Positions 46,366-55,345 are shown, numbered from the stretch's first letter. The stretch is 64,000 nucleotides of DNA from Acidobacteriota bacterium (GCA_009861545.1 VXME01000095.1:29693-93692), one strand, 5' to 3'. The notes: a model not told the origin generated them from the sequence alone. Numbers and translations: made by a program.

Positions 46366-47160
46366 ATGGCGGATGACCTTCGGAAGGCGGAAGGACACGG
46401 CGCGGCGTCGACCGGCGCGCACGCTCCGGGGCCGGCAGCCGCGGACGCGGCGATCTCCCGCACCGCGGTGCTCTTCTCCGCCGGCCTCGACAGCGCCGTG
46501 CTGCTGGCGAGCGAGCTGCAGGCGGCGGCCGCGGCGGCCGGCGGCGCCGCGCACGTGCAGCCGGTCTACGTACGCAGCGGCCTCGCGTGGGAGACGGAGG
46601 AATGCCGGCTGGCGGAACGTCTGATTGCGGCGCCGCCGTTCGCCGGGCGCGTCGCCCCGCTCGCGACCCTGGATTGTCCAGTGACCGATACCTACCGGCC
46701 GAGCCACTGGGCCCTGGCGGGCACGCCGCCGGCCTACGCAACGGCGGACGAGGAGGTCTATCTGGTCGGCCGCAACGTGCTGCTGCTGGCCAAGGTCGCC
46801 ACCTGGTGCGCCGTCAACCGCATCGGCCGCATCGTCCTCGGCCCGCTCGCCGGGAACCCGTTTCCCGATGCGACGCCCGCATTCTTCGCGGCGATGCGGC
46901 AGGCGCTCTCGCTAGGCCTGGACCACGATCTGGAGATCGTCGCGCCGTTCCGGAACCTCTCGAAGGCCGCGGTGATCGCCCGCGGGCGCGCACTCGGGGT
47001 GCCGTTCGAGATGACGCTCTCGTGCATGAACCCGGTGGACGGCCGCCACTGCGGGCGCTGCAGCAAGTGCCGTGAGCGGCTGGAGGCGTTCGAGGCGGCG
47101 GGCGCCGAGGACCCGGCGTCCTACGTGTTCAGGCCGGCCGACGTGGCGACCGGGGTCTGA
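46366..47160 (+). CDS. queC: 7-cyano-7-deazaguanine synthase-like PP-loop enzyme (QueC)
   Basis: 264 residues. The PP-loop reads FSAGLDS where most QueC have SGGxDS; the C-terminus has the zinc cysteines in LSCMNP...HCGRCSKC. Converts carboxydeazaguanine to preQ0 with ATP and ammonia. The first 30 residues form an Ala-rich extension before the PP-loop. The Gly-to-Ala change in the loop is unusual, and the sequence of the middle region is divergent, so a related PP-loop function cannot be excluded. Confidence 0.78.
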   Translation: MADDLRKAEGHGAASTGAHAPGPAAADAAISRTAVLFSAGLDSAVLLASELQAAAAAAGGAAHVQPVYVRSGLAWETEECRLAERLIAAPPFAGRVAPLATLDCPVTDTYRPSHWALAGTPPAYATADEEVYLVGRNVLLLAKVATWCAVNRIGRIVLGPLAGNPFPDATPAFFAAMRQALSLGLDHDLEIVAPFRNLSKAAVIARGRALGVPFEMTLSCMNPVDGRHCGRCSKCRERLEAFEAAGAEDPASYVFRPADVATGV

Positions 47161-47274
47161 GCGCCGCGCCGCGTCTCGCGCGCCCGCGCGGTCTCGACGT
47201 CGTCCGGCGCGCTCGCCGTCTCGACGTGGCGCGGCGCCCTGCGGATCGCGACGTCGAAGCGTCGAGCCCGCTCC

Positions 47275-48171
47275 TCACGACCTCCCGACCCGGATCGACC
47301 CGTCGTCGGTCCGGATCCGCAGCGCGAAACCGCCGCCGCCGATCACCCGCCGCAGCGCCTCGGCGCCGCGCCCGGCGTTCCCTCCGAAGCGGTCGTCGAC
47401 ACGGATGCGGCCGTCGCCGGTCGCCAGGTCGAGCAGGGCGCTGAAGTCATCCGGCAGGTCGACGGACACCCGCCCGTCCTCGGTTTGCAGGTCCCAATCG
47501 CCGCTCATGACGCTTCCCGGCGCCGCGCCGATTACGATCCGGCCGTCCTCGGTCGAGGCCTCGAGGCCGGCCAGCACGCCCGACACGTGGATCGACCCGT
47601 CCTCCGAATGCACCGCAACGTCCCCGTCGATCTCCTGGAGCCGCACCGACCCGTCGTCCGTTCGCGCCCGCACGGAGCCGTGCAACCCCGCCCCCCGAAT
47701 GCGGCCGTCGTCCGTGGAGACCTCGATGGTCCCCGACACGTCGGTGACCGTGATCCGGCCGTCGTCGGTCCGCGCCTGGAGGTTGCTCTCGTACGGCACC
47801 GAGGCGATGAGCCGCGCCCCCCGCCAGTTGCTTCCCAGCGACAGGGTGACGCGCAATCCGTCCGCATCGCGCCGCCGCGCCGCGACGCGCACCCGATCGC
47901 CGCTCTGCTCGATCTCGATCTCGATCTCCTCGAGCCGCTCGCGGTTCGCCGCCCGCTTCTCGACGACGACGCGCACCTCGGAACGGTCCCAGCCCCGGAC
48001 CTCGATCCGCCCGTCGAAGGTCGACAGGTCCACGTCCGGCACGCCGACGACAGCGAAGACGTGCTCCTCCGCCTCCACCGCCTCGTAGCCCTCGACGTCG
48101 ATGACGCAGCCCCCGAGCGCCAGCGCGCCGGCGGCGATCCCGGCCGCGACCGTCCATGACGTGGCCCGCAT
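47275..48171 (-). CDS. DUF4097-family beta-repeat lipoprotein
   Basis: 298 residues. Signal peptide with lipobox ALGGC (Cys22). The mature part is a right-handed beta-helix-like series of short repeats built on DDGRI, SDDGS and TEDGRI (for example ARTDDGRITVTDVSG, STDDGRIRGAGL), the DUF4097 pattern. Function of this family is unknown; lipoprotein and repeat structure point to the periplasm or outer membrane. It follows the deoxyhypusine synthase homologue by 125 bp on the same strand. Confidence 0.82.
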   Translation of the reverse strand: MRATSWTVAAGIAAGALALGGCVIDVEGYEAVEAEEHVFAVVGVPDVDLSTFDGRIEVRGWDRSEVRVVVEKRAANRERLEEIEIEIEQSGDRVRVAARRRDADGLRVTLSLGSNWRGARLIASVPYESNLQARTDDGRITVTDVSGTIEVSTDDGRIRGAGLHGSVRARTDDGSVRLQEIDGDVAVHSEDGSIHVSGVLAGLEASTEDGRIVIGAAPGSVMSGDWDLQTEDGRVSVDLPDDFSALLDLATGDGRIRVDDRFGGNAGRGAEALRRVIGGGGFALRIRTDDGSIRVGRS

Positions 48172-48296
48172 CTCTTCCCTCCCGGTTCGAGGTTCGCTGG
48201 AGAGGTAGACGCGGAAGCCGCCGGGATGGTTCCGCGCGGACAGGAGGCCTCGCCGGTCGAGGATGGCGCGACTTCGGGCGGACTCCTCTGCGCCCT

Positions 48297-49460
48297 CTAC
48301 GGCGCAGACTCCCCGGAGGAGCCGGCGCCGCCCGCACGTGCTTCCCGCGCCTGCCGCTCGAGCGCCTCGGCCAGCGCCTCGCGCCGGTGCAGCAGCCCCT
48401 TGCGCTCGCGGCGGCCCCGCTCGGAGCCGACGGCATACTCGCAGAACAGCGGGAACGCGATGGTCGAGTCGGCGTAGACGACGACGGTGTCCGGCAGCAC
48501 GCCCGGATTCACCTTGCCCCAGCTCACCGCCTCGGCCGGGGTGGCCCCCGACAGCCCGCCCCAGACCACCTGGTCGGTGGTGATCTGGATGAAGTAGTCG
48601 TTGCCGCCCTTCGGGATGCCGTACACCTCCCACAGCGTCGGCTGGCCCTGCAGGTAGAAGTTCTTCGGCGAGCCGCCCCCCAGGATCACGCAGCCGTTCT
48701 TCTCGGCGGCCAGAATGATGGCGCACACCTCGTTGACATCCCGGCTCGGATCGACGACCAGCCCGCTCTTCTCCATGAGCCGGTGCCAGGCGACGTTCAT
48801 GCCGATGGAGCTGTCTCCCGGCGACGACGTGTAGACCGGCACGCCTGCCGCCGCCGCCTTGGCGACCACCGAGTAGTCCTCGCACTCGGCGCGCCGGTCG
48901 AGCAGGTCCCGTCCGAGCCGGTAGTGCAGCTCGGCGCTCGAGGTGGGACCGTCGAGACCGCAGCGGACGAGAAACTCGCGGATGTACGCGTCGGTCTCGA
49001 GCAGCACGGTGGCGGGAAACAGCACGTCGTAGATGCGGATGACGCCGTCCTCGTACAGCTCGACGTCGTCGAGGAACGGCGACCCGCGGTGCAGCGTGAA
49101 GTTCAGGGCGTAGTGCAGATCGTGGTACAGGTTCGCCCCGGTGCTGATCACGAAGTCGACGAGACCGCGGTCGATCAGCTCGATGACGCAGCCGCCGAGT
49201 CCGGCCGGGGTCAGCGCGCCGGCCAGCGTCAGGCCGATGGTGGTGTCGTGCGCCGGATCCAGCATGCGGTCGGTGAAGACGTGGCACGCCTCGGAGAGGC
49301 GTCCGGCGTTGAAGGCCTGGAACCCGTCGTCGATCAGCGTGCGGACGTCGGCGGCGCCGCGCGGGCGGTAGTAGCGAATCGGCTTGCCGCCGAGGTGCCG
49401 GGCGGCAGGGGTGTCGGTGGTTCCGGGAGAGCGATGGGGCACGAGGTCGGATGGTAGCAC
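48297..49460 (-). CDS. Deoxyhypusine synthase family protein
   Basis: 387 residues. Deoxyhypusine synthase hallmarks include LAGALTPAGLG, the NAD-binding STGANLYHD, SPGDSSIG, GGGSPKNF and the catalytic-lysine motif EAVSWGK. In archaea and eukaryotes the enzyme modifies eIF5A; bacterial members more likely make homospermidine or other polyamine conjugates, as no eIF5A exists in bacteria. No polyamine gene lies next to it, so the substrate is open. Confidence 0.85.
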   Translation of the reverse strand: MLPSDLVPHRSPGTTDTPAARHLGGKPIRYYRPRGAADVRTLIDDGFQAFNAGRLSEACHVFTDRMLDPAHDTTIGLTLAGALTPAGLGGCVIELIDRGLVDFVISTGANLYHDLHYALNFTLHRGSPFLDDVELYEDGVIRIYDVLFPATVLLETDAYIREFLVRCGLDGPTSSAELHYRLGRDLLDRRAECEDYSVVAKAAAAGVPVYTSSPGDSSIGMNVAWHRLMEKSGLVVDPSRDVNEVCAIILAAEKNGCVILGGGSPKNFYLQGQPTLWEVYGIPKGGNDYFIQITTDQVVWGGLSGATPAEAVSWGKVNPGVLPDTVVVYADSTIAFPLFCEYAVGSERGRRERKGLLHRREALAEALERQAREARAGGAGSSGESAP

Positions 49461-49470
49461 TCGTGCGCGC

Positions 49471-49695
49471 TCACTCCACCCAGTCCGGACGCCGGCCGCC
49501 GAGGGCGACCAGGATGAGCGCCGCGCCGGTCGCGCCCGCCACGAGGCCCAGGCCGTCCGACACCCAGCTCTCCCAGGGGGCGTCGACGATGGCGAGCCAG
49601 CCGGCCCCGCCCGCGCAGGCGAGTCCCGCGGCGAAGGCGGCGAACCGGTTGAAGGCGAGCCGAAGCAGCGCGCCGCGCAGCCGGCGGATCAGCAA
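49471..49695 (-). CDS. Small two-helix membrane protein
   Basis: About 74 residues if translation begins at a TTG at 49695, 2 bp after the fabI stop. Two hydrophobic segments (LAFNRFAAFAAGLACAGGAGW and GLGLVAGATGAALILVALGG) flank a short loop, with a basic N-terminus. No family recognised. The TTG start is uncertain, since no ATG or GTG is available. Confidence 0.5.
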   Translation of the reverse strand: MLIRRLRGALLRLAFNRFAAFAAGLACAGGAGWLAIVDAPWESWVSDGLGLVAGATGAALILVALGGRRPDWVE

Positions 49696-49697
49696 CG

Positions 49698-50474
49698 CTA
49701 CATGCCCGTCGCGTGGTACCCGCCGTCGACCATCAGCACCTCGCCGGTGACGCCGCGCGCGCCCGGGCCGAGCAGGAATCGGGCGGCGGCTGCCACCTCG
49801 TCGGCGTCGACCGTCCGACCGAGCGGCGCGCTCTCCCGGTAGTGCTGGAGGATGCGGCTGAACTCGGGAATTCCCGAAGCGGCGAGTGTCTTGATGGGTC
49901 CGGCGGAAACGGCGTTGACGCGAATGTTTCGCGGTCCGAGATCGTTCGCGAGGTAGCGCACGGTCGCCTCGAGGGCCGCTTTGGCGACGCCCATGACGTT
50001 GTAGTGCGGAAACACGCGCTCGCTGCCCAGATACGTGAGCGTCACGACGCTGCCGCCGCCGCGGCGCTCCATCAGCGGCGCCGCCCCGCGGGCCAGCGCC
50101 ACGAGCGAGTAGGCGCTGATGTCGAGGGACTGTGCGAAATCCGCGCGGCTGGTCTCGAGGAACGGGGCCGAAATTGCCTCCCGCGAGGCAAACGCCACCG
50201 CGTGCACCAGGAAGTCGAGCCCGCCGTGGGTCTCGTCGACCTGCCGGTACAGCTCCGCGATGGCGGCATCGTCCGTGACATCGCACGCCACGAGCTGCGG
50301 CGGCGCGGCCAGCGTGTCGGCCAGCTTGCGGGCGTTCGACTCGAACCGCTCCGTGGCGTAGCTGAGGGTGAGCCGGGCGCCGGCCTCGTCCGCGGCCCGG
50401 GCGATGGCCCAGGCCAGCGACCGCTTGTTGGCGACGCCGACGATCAGGCCGTTCTTGCCGGCGAGATCACCCAT
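49698..50474 (-). CDS. fabI: Enoyl-[acyl-carrier-protein] reductase (NADH), FabI type
   Basis: 258 residues, short-chain dehydrogenase fold in the FabI variant. The cofactor loop GVANKRSLAWAIA replaces the usual TGxxxGIG, and the catalytic Tyr/Lys pair lies in YNVMGVAKAALEA. Performs the last reduction of the fatty acid elongation cycle. Preceded by a small Arg/Gly-rich gene at 10 bp and followed by the small membrane protein. Confidence 0.92.
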   Translation of the reverse strand: MGDLAGKNGLIVGVANKRSLAWAIARAADEAGARLTLSYATERFESNARKLADTLAAPPQLVACDVTDDAAIAELYRQVDETHGGLDFLVHAVAFASREAISAPFLETSRADFAQSLDISAYSLVALARGAAPLMERRGGGSVVTLTYLGSERVFPHYNVMGVAKAALEATVRYLANDLGPRNIRVNAVSAGPIKTLAASGIPEFSRILQHYRESAPLGRTVDADEVAAAARFLLGPGARGVTGEVLMVDGGYHATGM

Positions 50475-50484
50475 GCGCCGTCAA

Positions 50485-50901
50485 CTACCGGGAACGGCCA
50501 CGCCCGCGCCGGGACGACCTCGACTTGGAGCCGGAACGCCCGTCGGGCTGGGCCTGGTTGCCGGAGGCTCGACTGTTGCCCGGCGGTCCGCCGGTCTGCC
50601 CCCGGTCGTTGAACGAGCGCGACTGAGCACCTCGGCCGCGCCCGGGCTTGCGGTTGGCCTGCGAAGCATCCCGGCCGTCGCCGCCCGGCTGCTGGTGCAT
50701 CGTGAACAGGGGTGGCTCGCGCGGCGGCGGCGGCGTCCCGTCCGGATGCTTCAGCGTGGCCCGTATCAACGGACGGCGGACCGACCCTTCCCGCTCGCCG
50801 TCTCGGGCGTCACCGGCGTCCACGACCGCCTGGTTAACCACCTGCTCTTCGCGCGAACCGTCGTCCACAGTGTCGCCTTCGCGGACCTGCCGCTGCCCCA
50901 T
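50485..50901 (-). CDS. Disordered Arg/Gly/Ser-rich protein
   Basis: 138 residues if started at the ATG at 50901 (MGQRQVREGDTVDD). The first 70 residues are acidic and basic mixed; the rest is Pro/Gly/Arg/Ser-rich without predicted structure and ends in a basic tail (SGSKSRSSRRGRGRSR). Such tails occur in RNA- or nucleoid-binding proteins, but nothing specific is recognised. Short gap to fabI suggests the same transcript. Could be a spurious frame, since GC-rich DNA favours such sequences. Confidence 0.45.
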   Translation of the reverse strand: MGQRQVREGDTVDDGSREEQVVNQAVVDAGDARDGEREGSVRRPLIRATLKHPDGTPPPPREPPLFTMHQQPGGDGRDASQANRKPGRGRGAQSRSFNDRGQTGGPPGNSRASGNQAQPDGRSGSKSRSSRRGRGRSR

Positions 50902-51031
50902 CTGGTTCCCCCGAGCAATCAGAACGCCGTTAGAAAAGGCGGGACCGAATAAAGCCGGTGCGCAGGAATCCGAGTGTAGCAGAGCGGGCGAACGCCAAGC
51001 AAACCGCGCCCCGCGCGATGCGGCGCACGGC

Positions 51032-52426
51032 CTACCCGTCCCGCTGCGCACCGGCCCACGCGCGTACCGCGGCCAGCGCCCGCTCGACCGCCTCGGGTCG
51101 CGTCGACTGTGGTGTTCGCCGCCGGCCGACGGACGCGCGGCTCGTGATCCGGGCCCCGGTGTCGGCGCCGAAACGGGCGTCGTAACCCCGCCATTCCTCC
51201 GCCGCCAGCGATTCGAACTCGCGTCCCTGCGCCAGCAGGTCGCGCACGATGCCGCCCACGATCTCGTGCGCGCGGCGGAACGGCACGCCCCGATCGACGA
51301 GGTAGTCGGCGACGTCGGTCGCCAGCAGCATGCCGCCGGCCGCGGCCGCGGAGCGCTCGGGACACGCCTCCAGGCTCTCCACCACCGCGGTCGCGGCCCG
51401 CAACGACCCGAGCACCTGATCCTCGGCGTCGAAGACCGCCTCCTTGTCCTCCTGCAGGTCCTTGTTGTAGCCGCTCGGCAGCCCCTTCATCGTGGTCAGC
51501 CAGCCGGCCAGGTGTCCGATGACCCGGCCGCTCTTGCCCCGCACCAGCTCCAGCGGATCGGGGTTCTTCTTCTGCGGCATCAGACTGCTTCCCGTCGCCA
51601 CCCGATCGTGCAGCTCGAAGTAGCCGAACTCCTCGCCGCTGAAGATGATCAGGTCCTCGGCCAGCCGGCTGACATGCACCATGGTCAGCGCGCAGGCATG
51701 CAGCGTGGACGCCACGAAGTCGCGGTCCGCCGCCGCGTCGATGCTGTTGGCCGCCACGCGGGAGAACCCGAGCCGCCGGGCGAGCGCGGCGGTGTCGACC
51801 GCGTAGCTCGTGCCCGCCACCGCGCCGGATCCGAGGGGCATCGCGTCCGCCTCCCCGCGCGCCGCTTCCAGCCGCGCGTGGTCGCGCTGGAACGCCGCGG
51901 CGTGGGCGAGCAGGAAATGGGCCGCCAGGATCGGCTGGGCGCGCCGCAGGTGCGTGTACGCCGGCATGATCGCCGGCCCTGCCGCCGCGGCGCGATCCGC
52001 CAGCGCGGCGACCAGTGCGACCACCGCGCGCTGCAACACCGGCAGCCTGCGGCGCAAGTAGAGGCGCAGGTCCAGCGAGACCTGCTCGTTGCGCGAACGG
52101 CCCGTATGGAGCCGGCGTCCCACGTCGCCGAGGCGGTCGACGAGCTGCCGCTCCACGAATGCGTGCACGTCCTCGTCGGGACCCGCGACGAACGCGGGGT
52201 CGTCCCGGCCGCGCTGCCGGATTTCGACCAGCGCCTCGCGAATGGCGGCGGCATCGGCGGCCGAGAGCACGCCGGCGGCGGCCAGCGCCTCGGCCCACGC
52301 CAGGCTCCCCGTCACGTCGTCGTCGAACAGGCGCCGGTCGAACCCGAACGAGGCCTGGAAGCGGAAGACCTCCTCGTCGGGGGCACTGTCGAACCGCCCG
52401 GACCAGAGATGCGGCTCGTCGCTCAT
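51032..52426 (-). CDS. argH: Argininosuccinate lyase
   Basis: 464 residues. Fumarase/aspartase superfamily signature GSSLMPQKKNPD, plus TGRSRNEQV and HTHLRRAQP-like PAYTHLRRAQPI. Splits argininosuccinate into arginine and fumarate. The start overlaps the argG stop by 4 bp (ATGA). The last 40 residues (SRASVGRRRTPQSTRPEAVERAL) are partly low-complexity. Confidence 0.95.
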   Translation of the reverse strand: MSDEPHLWSGRFDSAPDEEVFRFQASFGFDRRLFDDDVTGSLAWAEALAAAGVLSAADAAAIREALVEIRQRGRDDPAFVAGPDEDVHAFVERQLVDRLGDVGRRLHTGRSRNEQVSLDLRLYLRRRLPVLQRAVVALVAALADRAAAAGPAIMPAYTHLRRAQPILAAHFLLAHAAAFQRDHARLEAARGEADAMPLGSGAVAGTSYAVDTAALARRLGFSRVAANSIDAAADRDFVASTLHACALTMVHVSRLAEDLIIFSGEEFGYFELHDRVATGSSLMPQKKNPDPLELVRGKSGRVIGHLAGWLTTMKGLPSGYNKDLQEDKEAVFDAEDQVLGSLRAATAVVESLEACPERSAAAAGGMLLATDVADYLVDRGVPFRRAHEIVGGIVRDLLAQGREFESLAAEEWRGYDARFGADTGARITSRASVGRRRTPQSTRPEAVERALAAVRAWAGAQRDG

Positions 52427-53658
52427 GTCGCGGAAGGTCCCGCCGGCGCGGGCGCCCCGGCTCCGGCCGCCCGCCGCCGCTTGCTCGCCGCGTTGGCGAC
52501 CGGCAGGCCCCAGATCTCGATGAAACCCTCCGCCGCCTCGTGGTCGAACTTGTCGCCCTCGTCGTAGGTGGCCAGGGCCGTGTCGTACAACGAGGCGGGC
52601 GACCGGCGCCCCACGACGCGGCAGTCGCCCTTCGAGAGCTTCAGGCGCACGGTGCCGGTGACGTGCTGCTGCACGTTGGCGACGAAGGCGTCGATGGCGT
52701 CGCGCGTCGGCGAGAACCACAGCCCGTCGTAGACGAGATCGGCGTAGGTGCGGGACAGGCCGGCCTTCAGCCGCTCGAGATCGCGCGGAACGACCAGCGC
52801 CTCGAGCTCGCGGTGGGCGACGTGCAGCACGGTCGCGGCGGGCGCCTCGTAGATCTCCCGCGACTTGATCCCGACCAGGCGGTTCTCGACCATGTCGATG
52901 CGCCCGACGCCGTGCGCGCCGGCGATCGTCTCGAGCGAGTTGATCAGCTCCGTCAGCGGCATCGTCACGCCGTTGACCCGGGTCGGTACGCCGCGCTCGA
53001 ACTCGACCTCCACGTAGGCCGGCGCGTCGGGAGCGCCGGCCGGCGACTTCGTCAGCGTGTAGATGTCCTCCGGCGGCTCCTGCCAGGGGTCCTCCAGCAC
53101 GCCGCATTCGATCGACTTGCCCCAGAGGTTCGAGTCCGTGCTGTAGGGACTGTCGACCGAGGCCGGCACCGGAATGCCGTGCTCGCGCGCGTAGGCGATC
53201 TCCTCGGGCCGGGTCATGCCCCAGACGCGGGCCGGGGCGACCACCTTCAGATCCGGATTCAGGGCCCGCGCCGACACGTCCATGCGCACCTGGTCGTTGC
53301 CCTTGCCGGTGCAGCCGTGCGCGATCATGCCGGCATCTTCCAGCGCCGCGATCTCGACCAGCTTCTTGGCGATCAGCGGGCGCCCGAGCGCGGTCGCGAG
53401 GGGGTACTTGCCCTCGTAGATGGCCCCGGCCTGGAGTGCCGGCAGGATGTACTCCTGCGCGAACTCTTCACGGGCGTCGACCACGTGTGCGCGCACCGCT
53501 CCGACCGCGAGGGCGCGCTCGCGCACGTCGTCGAGCTCCTTTCCCTGGCCGAGATCGATGGTGGCCGCCACGATCTCCGCGTCGTACCGGTCGGCGAGCC
53601 ACTTGACCGCTACCGACGTGTCCAACCCGCCCGAGTACGCCAACACGATCCGTTCCAT
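52423..53658 (-). CDS. argG: Argininosuccinate synthase
   Basis: 411 residues. ATP PP-loop AYSGGLDTS (8-16), then GCTGKGNDQVR and DSPYSTDSNLWG in the citrulline/aspartate sites. Joins citrulline and aspartate. The C-terminal 20 residues are an Ala/Pro-rich tail. Lies 21 bp downstream of argR and overlaps argH. Confidence 0.95.
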   Translation of the reverse strand: MERIVLAYSGGLDTSVAVKWLADRYDAEIVAATIDLGQGKELDDVRERALAVGAVRAHVVDAREEFAQEYILPALQAGAIYEGKYPLATALGRPLIAKKLVEIAALEDAGMIAHGCTGKGNDQVRMDVSARALNPDLKVVAPARVWGMTRPEEIAYAREHGIPVPASVDSPYSTDSNLWGKSIECGVLEDPWQEPPEDIYTLTKSPAGAPDAPAYVEVEFERGVPTRVNGVTMPLTELINSLETIAGAHGVGRIDMVENRLVGIKSREIYEAPAATVLHVAHRELEALVVPRDLERLKAGLSRTYADLVYDGLWFSPTRDAIDAFVANVQQHVTGTVRLKLSKGDCRVVGRRSPASLYDTALATYDEGDKFDHEAAEGFIEIWGLPVANAASKRRRAAGAGAPAPAGPSAT

Positions 53659-53679
53659 CCCTGCTCTCCTCGGTCTTGA

Positions 53680-54159
53680 CTACAAGGCCTGCCGCGGATG
53701 CGCCCGGTCCTCCATGGCCCATCCCTCGAACAGCCGCGTCACCTCGCGGCCGGCCCGCGCATGCCGGGTGATCACCAGGATGGTGTCGTCGCCGGCCACG
53801 GTCCCGACCACCTCCGACAGCTCGGCCCTGTCTATGGCGAGCGCCAGCGGCTGCGCCTGCCCCGGACCGGTCCGCAGCACGAGCAACTGCTGTACGAGAT
53901 CGACGCGGCGCAGGTACTCCAGGATCGCGCGGCGCAACGCGGCGTCGGCCAGTCCGCGCCCTCCCTCGGAAGCGCCGGGCCGCTCGTATGCGCCGTCACT
54001 TGCCCGCTTGACGAGCTGCAGCTCCTTGATGTCGCGCGAGATGGTCGCCTGCGTCGCGTGAAACCCCCGCGCGCGCAGCTTTCGCCCCAACGCGTCCTGA
54101 CTGCAGATGGCCTCGCGGGACACGAGATCGAGGATGGCCGACTGCCGGTAGCGTTTCAT
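53680..54159 (-). CDS. argR: Arginine repressor ArgR
   Basis: 159 residues. N-terminal winged helix (AILDLVSREAICSQDALGRKL and QATISRDIKELQLVK, the conserved ArgR recognition helix) and C-terminal arginine-binding/oligomerisation domain with GTVAGDDTILVITR. First gene of argR-argG-argH. A likely ARG box overlaps its own start codon, fitting autoregulation. Confidence 0.93.
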   Translation of the reverse strand: MKRYRQSAILDLVSREAICSQDALGRKLRARGFHATQATISRDIKELQLVKRASDGAYERPGASEGGRGLADAALRRAILEYLRRVDLVQQLLVLRTGPGQAQPLALAIDRAELSEVVGTVAGDDTILVITRHARAGREVTRLFEGWAMEDRAHPRQAL

Positions 54160-54170
54160 AAATATTCAAG
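54155..54170 (-). promoter_or_regulatory. ARG-box-like element at the argR start codon
   Basis: Minus strand TTGAATATTTATGAAA. The first twelve bases match the ARG-box half TTGAATwwwwAT; the right half (ATGAA for ATTCA) is degenerate. It lies between the argR -10 element and the start codon and includes the ATG. ArgR binding here would block argRGH and perhaps influence the divergent argC promoter about 120 bp away. Confidence 0.45.
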
Positions 54171-54180
54171 CTGGCGAATC

Positions 54181-54209
54181 AGTATACACCGCCGGAGATC
54201 GGCGTGCAA
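54181..54209 (-). promoter_or_regulatory. Sigma-70-type promoter for argR-argG-argH
   Basis: On the minus strand TTGCAC (54204-54209), 17-bp spacer, TATACT (54181-54186). Start of transcription would fall about 15 bp ahead of the argR ATG, over the ARG-box-like element. Confidence 0.6.
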
Positions 54210-54266
54210 CGCGGGGAACTACCCCACTCGCAACGGAGGAAATGCGGCCATCTCGACTGGCGGCGG

Positions 54267-54296
54267 TTGACGTGACCGGGACGCAAGGCGTATAAT
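54267..54296 (+). promoter_or_regulatory. Sigma-70-type promoter for argC operon
   Basis: TTGACG at 54267-54272, 18-bp spacer, perfect TATAAT at 54291-54296. About 60 bp upstream of the argC ATG. Together with the argR promoter it fills the 196-bp divergent region. Confidence 0.65.
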
Positions 54297-54355
54297 TACG
54301 CTCTTTGGCGCATAGATATCCAGGCCCGACAGAAACGACGTTCCTGACGCGATAG

Positions 54356-55345
54356 ATGTCCAACATCCGAATCGGAATCGCCGGCGCGACCGGTTACGGC
54401 GGCCAGGAGTTGCTGCGCCTCGCGGCGCGCCACACCGCGGTCGACGTCACCGTCGCGATGAGCTCGGGCAGCAGCGAGACCGCGCAGGATCTGCCCGCGC
54501 TCGCGGGAATCTGGAACGGCCGCATCGAGCCGTTCTCGATGGACGGTCTGGCCGACCGGGCCGACGTCGTCTTCCTCGGCCTGCCCGACACGGTCAGCGC
54601 CGAGCTTGCCCCGGCCCTGCTCGCCCGCGGGCGGCGGGTCTTCGACCTGTCCGGCGCGTTTCGGCTGCGCGACGACGGCGAGCGACGACGCTGGTATCCG
54701 GCGACGCCCGCGCTCGGCCGGCCCGCCGTCTACGGCCTGACGGAATGGAGCCGCGAGCTGCTGCCCGGGGCCGGGCTCGTCGCCTGTCCGGGGTGCTACC
54801 CGACCGGCGCGCTCCTGGCCCTGAAGCCGCTCGTCGACGCCGGACTGATCGCCGCGGACGCGGACGTCTGCATCGACGCCAAGTCCGGGGTATCGGGAGC
54901 CGGCAAGAAGCCGAGCCCGCGGACGCACTTCTCCGAGGTGCACGGCAGCGTGGCGGCATACGGCATCTTCGCCCACCGGCACGGCGCCGAGATTCAACAG
55001 GAGCTGGCGCGCCCGGTGACGTTCGTTCCGCACCTGGTGCCGCTCGACCGCGGGATCCTGGAGACGATCTACACGCGCCTGCGCCCCGGCGTGACGGCCG
55101 ATGCGATCGGCGACGCGTATTCGCGCGCCTACGAGGGCTCGCCGTTCGTGCGGTTGACCGGCGACCGGCCGCCCGAGATCAAGCACGTGGCGCACACGAA
55201 CTTCTGCGACGTCGGCTGGCAGGTGGACGACGGGCGGCTGGTGCTGGTGTGCTGCCTGGACAACCTCGTGAAGGGCGCCGCCGGGCAGGCGCTGCAGAGC
55301 TTCAACGTCGCGTGCGGGCTGGACGAGCGCGAGGGATTGAGATGA
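54356..55345 (+). CDS. argC: N-acetyl-gamma-glutamyl-phosphate reductase
   Basis: 329 residues. NADP loop GIAGATGYGGQELLR at the start, catalytic cysteine in VACPGCYPTGALL, and KSGVSGAGKKP and FVPHLVPLDRGI typical of ArgC. First gene of the rightward arginine operon, in which each junction through argJ overlaps by 4 bp. Confidence 0.95.
   Translation: MSNIRIGIAGATGYGGQELLRLAARHTAVDVTVAMSSGSSETAQDLPALAGIWNGRIEPFSMDGLADRADVVFLGLPDTVSAELAPALLARGRRVFDLSGAFRLRDDGERRRWYPATPALGRPAVYGLTEWSRELLPGAGLVACPGCYPTGALLALKPLVDAGLIAADADVCIDAKSGVSGAGKKPSPRTHFSEVHGSVAAYGIFAHRHGAEIQQELARPVTFVPHLVPLDRGILETIYTRLRPGVTADAIGDAYSRAYEGSPFVRLTGDRPPEIKHVAHTNFCDVGWQVDDGRLVLVCCLDNLVKGAAGQALQSFNVACGLDEREGLR

Noticed and set aside
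45892..47160. Deazaguanine DNA modification (Dpd) system from queD/queC next to a defence island
   Set aside because: No dpdA-type transglycosylase or other dpd genes lie nearby; the pair fits ordinary queuosine synthesis.
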